Shown: one piece after another, positions 62,601 through 64,000 of the stretch
How positions within the stretch are numbered: position 1 is the stretch's first letter
How the letters are laid out: every line of letters starts with the position of its first letter
DNA from: Pararhizobium qamdonense
GTDB taxonomy: Bacteria > Pseudomonadota > Alphaproteobacteria > Rhizobiales > Rhizobiaceae
NCBI RefSeq assembly: GCF_029277445.1
Contig: NZ_CP119566.1
Span: 448,501 to 512,500, forward strand
Length of the DNA stretch: 64,000 bases
Direction: 5' to 3'
Made by a program: the position numbers and the translations under genes
Notes under the pieces: model-generated
The model's database searches: none
What the model saw: only the letters and a program-made list of their open reading frames with translations
Told to the model about the DNA's origin: nothing

Positions 62601-64000
62601 AAGATCTCGGACCAGATTTCGCGCGCCGAAAATCTGCTGGCCAAGCCTCTGCCCAAGGAAGACGTGCCCGCAGCACCGCTGCTGGCCATTATTCCGGAGA
62701 GTGGCGGCGCCGGACCTGTCGAGATCACCGGCGATGGGCTGGATTTCTGGAACGGCTATGGTGGTTTTTCCGCCGACGGCCGGGAATATGTGACCCGGCT
62801 GCGTGGCGGCGAAGCCACGCCGCAGCCATGGATCAACGTGATTTCGAACGAGTCGTTCGGCTTCCACGTTGCCGCCGAAGGCGCAGCGTTCACCTGGAGC
62901 CGCAATTCGCGCGACTATCAGCTGACGCCCTGGACCAACGATCCGGTCATCAACCGTCCGGGAGAAGCGATCTTCATCCGCGACATGGACAGCGGTGCCG
63001 TCCTGTCGCCCTTTGCTGCGCTGTCGCGCCGCAAGTCGGTTCAGTTCGAAACGCGGCATGGCCTTGGCTATTCGGTTTTCCAGAGCACCCAGGATGGCCT
63101 TGAGATCGAGGTCGGGCAGACGGTGCATCGCACGGCGCCCGTCAAGTATCTGCGGCTGCGCGTCACCAATACCACTGGTGGAGCACGCCGCCTGAAGGTC
63201 TATGGCTATGCGGAATGGGTGCTCGGTAACAACCGGACAAAGACCGCGCCCTTCATCCTGTCGCATCAGGACGCAGTAAGCGGTGCGGTTCTGGCAACCA
63301 ATCCTTACAGCATCGACTATTCCGGCCGTACCGCCTTCATCGCGGCCAGCGAATTGCCGTCCGGGTTCACATCCAGCCGCCGTGAATTCCTCGGCCAGGG
63401 GGGCAGCATCTATGCCCCGCAGGCTGTGGTCGATGGGGGTACCCTGTTGGGTGCGGTCGAGGCCGATGGCGATCCCTGTGCCGCGATCTCGGTCGATCTG
63501 ACGCTGGAGGCGGGTGCTGCCCGTGAATTGACATTCTATATCGGCGATTCCGGCAATGCCGTACAGGCACTGGAGCATCTGGCCGAAGCGCGCAAGAGCA
63601 CGTTCGACGCGGTCCTCGAAACGTCCAACAGCTACTGGCAGGACTTTACCAGCGTGCTGCAGATCGAAACGCCCGACAAGGCATTCGACAACATGGTCAA
63701 TGCTTGGCTCCCCTATCAGAGCCTTGGGTGCCGCATCCTGGCGCGCTCTGCGTTCTACCAGGCCAGCGGCGCCTTCGGCTTCCGTGATCAGTTGCAGGAT
63801 ACGCTCGCGTTTATCGTGCACCGTCCGGAGCTTGCCCGGTCGCAGATCCTCAACGCCGCCGCACGGCAGTTTGCGGAGGGTGACGTGCTGCATTGGTGGC
63901 TGCCGAATACCGGTGCCGGCGTGCGCACGCTGATCTCCGACGATGTCGTCTGGCTCGGCCATGCCGTGCAGCACTATTGCTCGGTCACCGGCAACAAGGA
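56613..64000 (+). CDS. ndvB: Cyclic beta-1,2-glucan synthase, N-terminal and central part (partial)
   Basis: An open frame of 2,462 codons continues past the window edge; the family has about 2,800-2,900 residues. The membrane protein makes periplasmic cyclic beta-1,2-glucans for osmoadaptation and host interaction. Transmembrane segments lie near residues 406-430, 440-470, 808-850 and 933-975. The glycosyltransferase domain shows VPCLISKRDHVDEL, YFALVSDWADS, TLDSDTRLMRDA (about 620) and QHRWARGDWQLLP (about 770), a GT84/GT2-like signature. The remainder matches the glucan phosphorylase-like (GH94) region, which trims chain length. The start is uncertain: ATG 56613, or GTG 56523 in the same frame. 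Confidence 0.94.
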   Translation, partial: MPLCNTPSTPAPEAEIKPIDYNDSIRSTYFTIDELHECGAALARDGVSSLPGFFPFEFRPRHRENEDEIFRVYKVTATDVEAGASITPAAEWLLDNHYLVEESIQEVRRDFPRKFYRQLPTLSVAGTTIPRSMALAWLYIAHTHSTVSRESLTAMVAGFQKHETFKIGELWALPSIVRFVLIENLRRIAIRVDRSRNMRNKANDVADQIVRLGTSDKFKPVLAEAEQLCADNTFVAQLLYRLRDGSQTSGFVITWLEEQLEKRGSDVEEALVAEQNRLSSGNATMSNIIRSLREIDDNDWAVWFESVSKLDEALREGSDYSALDFGSRNKYRNTIERLARRSGSSELEVTNIALDMVKADASNLDLPHEPNVGGFLVGKQRRLLEEKIGYRPSILQSIIRLGRKLDWLAIAGPNIVLTILAMIAVYVFVSPMEIPTGAKLIMLLLFALPASEGAAGLFNTLVTLFVTPSRLVGYEFLEGIPQDARTLVVVPCLISKRDHVDELVRNLEVHYLANPKGEIYFALVSDWADSAEEETATDLDVLEYAKTEIDTLSARYAHDGRTRFYLLHRRRLYNEAEGAWMGWERKRGKLHELNLLLRGDSDTSFLAGANTVPDNVQYVMTLDSDTRLMRDAVTKLVGKLYHPINRPVVDPVTQKVTAGYGILQPRVTPSLTTGSDASAFQRIFSINRGIDPYVFTVSDVYQDIAGEGTFTGKGLYHVDAFEAALKGKIEENAVLSHDLLEGSLAHCALVSDVELVEDFPIRYEVEMSRQHRWARGDWQLLPYMFNLSNGVSMLGRWKMYDNLRRSLIPCAWLIASVMGWYYMEPTQALVWQFVLIFSLFVAPTLSLISGIMPRRNDIVARAHLHAVLSEIQAANAQVALRIVFIAHSAAMMMDAIVRSLYRTFVSGKLMLEWRTAAQVQSASGGTILDYYRSMWIAPVLSVISLLLAAISNTGLPFIGIPFALLWALSPAIAWFVSQSAETEDQLVVPDDVVEELRKIARRTWLYFEQFVTAEQHFLPPDNFQEIPHPILAERTSPTNIGVYLLSVMSARDFGWIGFEETIRRLEETVATVDRMPKFRGHLFNWYKTDTLETMEPKYVSAVDSGNLAGHLIAVSSMCRDWAEAPSAHVQGNLDGIGDVASILSEVLGDLPDDRKTVRPLRRLMEERITGFQNALAAVKREREFASIRVINLAVLARDIHKLTVNLDHEVRSAQSGEVTKWATLLVNTCEAHIADGVFDLGAIEALRQRLIVIRDRARDIAFTMDFSFLFRPERRLLSIGYRVNSNELDEACYDLLASEARLTSLFAIAKGDLPTEHWYKLGRPIVPIGARGALISWSGSMFEYLMPPLVMQERQGGILNQTNNLIVQEQMNHGRRLGTPWGISEAAFNARDHELTYQYTNFGVPTLGLKRGLGQNAVIAPYASILASMYDPKAAIANLERLRGLGALGVYGFHDAVDFTPTRVPEGKTCAVVRNYYAHHHGMSIAAVANVVFNGRLREWFHADPVIEAAELLLQEKAPRDIPIINTKKEPESLGKGQEDLLRPEVRVITNPLAKDRETVFLSNGHYAVMLTATGSGYSRWNGQTVARWKADPTEDRSGTFIFLRDTTTGDWWSATAEPRRAEGEKTTARFGDDKAEFIKTVGDLTSEVECIVATEHDAEGRRVILLNTGTEDRFIEVTSYAEPVLTTDDTDSAHPLFAKMFLKTEVDPKGDVIRVTRNKRSPSEPDMQVAHLIVDNAASTRHTEAETDRRRFIGAGRTLAEAQAFDTDAKLSGADGYTLDPIVSLRRVVRVPAGKKVSVIFWTIAAPNRQDIDKAVDRYRHPDSFNHELIHAWTRSQVQMRHVGVTSQEAASFQMLGRYLVYPDMQLRADTATVQAGLAPQSALWPLSISGDFPIFAVRINDDIDLGIAREALKAQEYLRSRGVTADLVIINERASSYAQDMQQTLDAMAENLRLRGLSDGPRQHIFAVRRDIMEPQTWSALLSASRAVFHARNGKISDQISRAENLLAKPLPKEDVPAAPLLAIIPESGGAGPVEITGDGLDFWNGYGGFSADGREYVTRLRGGEATPQPWINVISNESFGFHVAAEGAAFTWSRNSRDYQLTPWTNDPVINRPGEAIFIRDMDSGAVLSPFAALSRRKSVQFETRHGLGYSVFQSTQDGLEIEVGQTVHRTAPVKYLRLRVTNTTGGARRLKVYGYAEWVLGNNRTKTAPFILSHQDAVSGAVLATNPYSIDYSGRTAFIAASELPSGFTSSRREFLGQGGSIYAPQAVVDGGTLLGAVEADGDPCAAISVDLTLEAGAARELTFYIGDSGNAVQALEHLAEARKSTFDAVLETSNSYWQDFTSVLQIETPDKAFDNMVNAWLPYQSLGCRILARSAFYQASGAFGFRDQLQDTLAFIVHRPELARSQILNAAARQFAEGDVLHWWLPNTGAGVRTLISDDVVWLGHAVQHYCSVTGNK

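Noticed and set aside
59217..63974. Open reading frame of 1,585 codons on the minus strand
   Set aside because: It lies wholly antisense to the cyclic glucan synthase gene, whose translation shows clear family motifs. The antisense protein is low-complexity (rich in R, D, G, H) without domains; such shadows arise from GC-rich codon bias.

Overview
The window is typical high-GC alphaproteobacterial DNA, most likely from the Rhizobiaceae (Rhizobium/Agrobacterium/Sinorhizobium relatives). The evidence is a cyclic beta-1,2-glucan synthase gene (chvB/ndvB type) running off the right edge, a phosphonate transporter of the rhizobial PhoCDET type, a gcdH/CoA-transferase pair, rhizobial palindromic intergenic repeats, and dense operons with 1-4 nt stop/start overlaps. 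No rRNA, tRNA, CRISPR array, insertion sequence or prophage was seen. Two genes are cut by the window edges: an M24-peptidase-like gene on the left and the glucan synthase on the right.

Layout. 1-9 kb: dicarboxylate and amino-acid catabolism, comprising glutaryl-CoA dehydrogenase with a CaiB-type CoA transferase, an orphan VapB antitoxin, gabD and gabT, a divergent MerR-XRE-cupin fusion regulator, an orphan amino-acid-binding protein and an AcuI-type reductase. 9.4-16.3 kb: a TctDE two-component system, a divergent periplasmic binding protein and a tctCBA tripartite tricarboxylate transporter. 16.4-22.8 kb: a 55-residue protein gene, a DUF475/TerC-like membrane protein with a long structured leader, a YdeP-type molybdopterin oxidoreductase with a coupled small gene, a DMT exporter and an SMP-30 family lactonase. 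23-28.3 kb: an oligopeptide-type ABC importer with fused ATPases. 29-32.3 kb: class II aldolase, gluconate 5-dehydrogenase, gluconokinase and an FAH-family hydrolase.

32.5-46.2 kb: a complete-looking C-P lyase region: phnF divergent from phnGHI, fosX, phnJ, phnK, phnL, a hexapeptide transferase, then phnCDE1E2, a DUF1045 2H-phosphoesterase-like gene, phnM and phnN. No phnP (cyclic phosphodiesterase) is present, and the DUF1045 protein is the obvious candidate to replace it. Four 11-bp-spaced Pho-box-like repeats precede phnC.

46.2-49.3 kb: a cytochrome P450 followed 2 nt later by an LpxL/HtrB-type acyltransferase, then a secreted fasciclin protein. 49.4-56.2 kb: an operon of hglS (2-oxoadipate dioxygenase), a D-2-hydroxyglutarate dehydrogenase-like flavoprotein, an ALDH7/AmaB aminoadipate semialdehyde dehydrogenase and an aminotransferase, with a divergent LysR regulator. 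Read together these encode the aminoadipate branch of lysine breakdown to 2-oxoglutarate. The gcdH pair at the left edge would serve the glutarate branch.

Starts were chosen from family length and ribosome-binding sites. Several genes (tctD, tctC, the SMP-30 gene, hglS) appear to use TTG or GTG starts.
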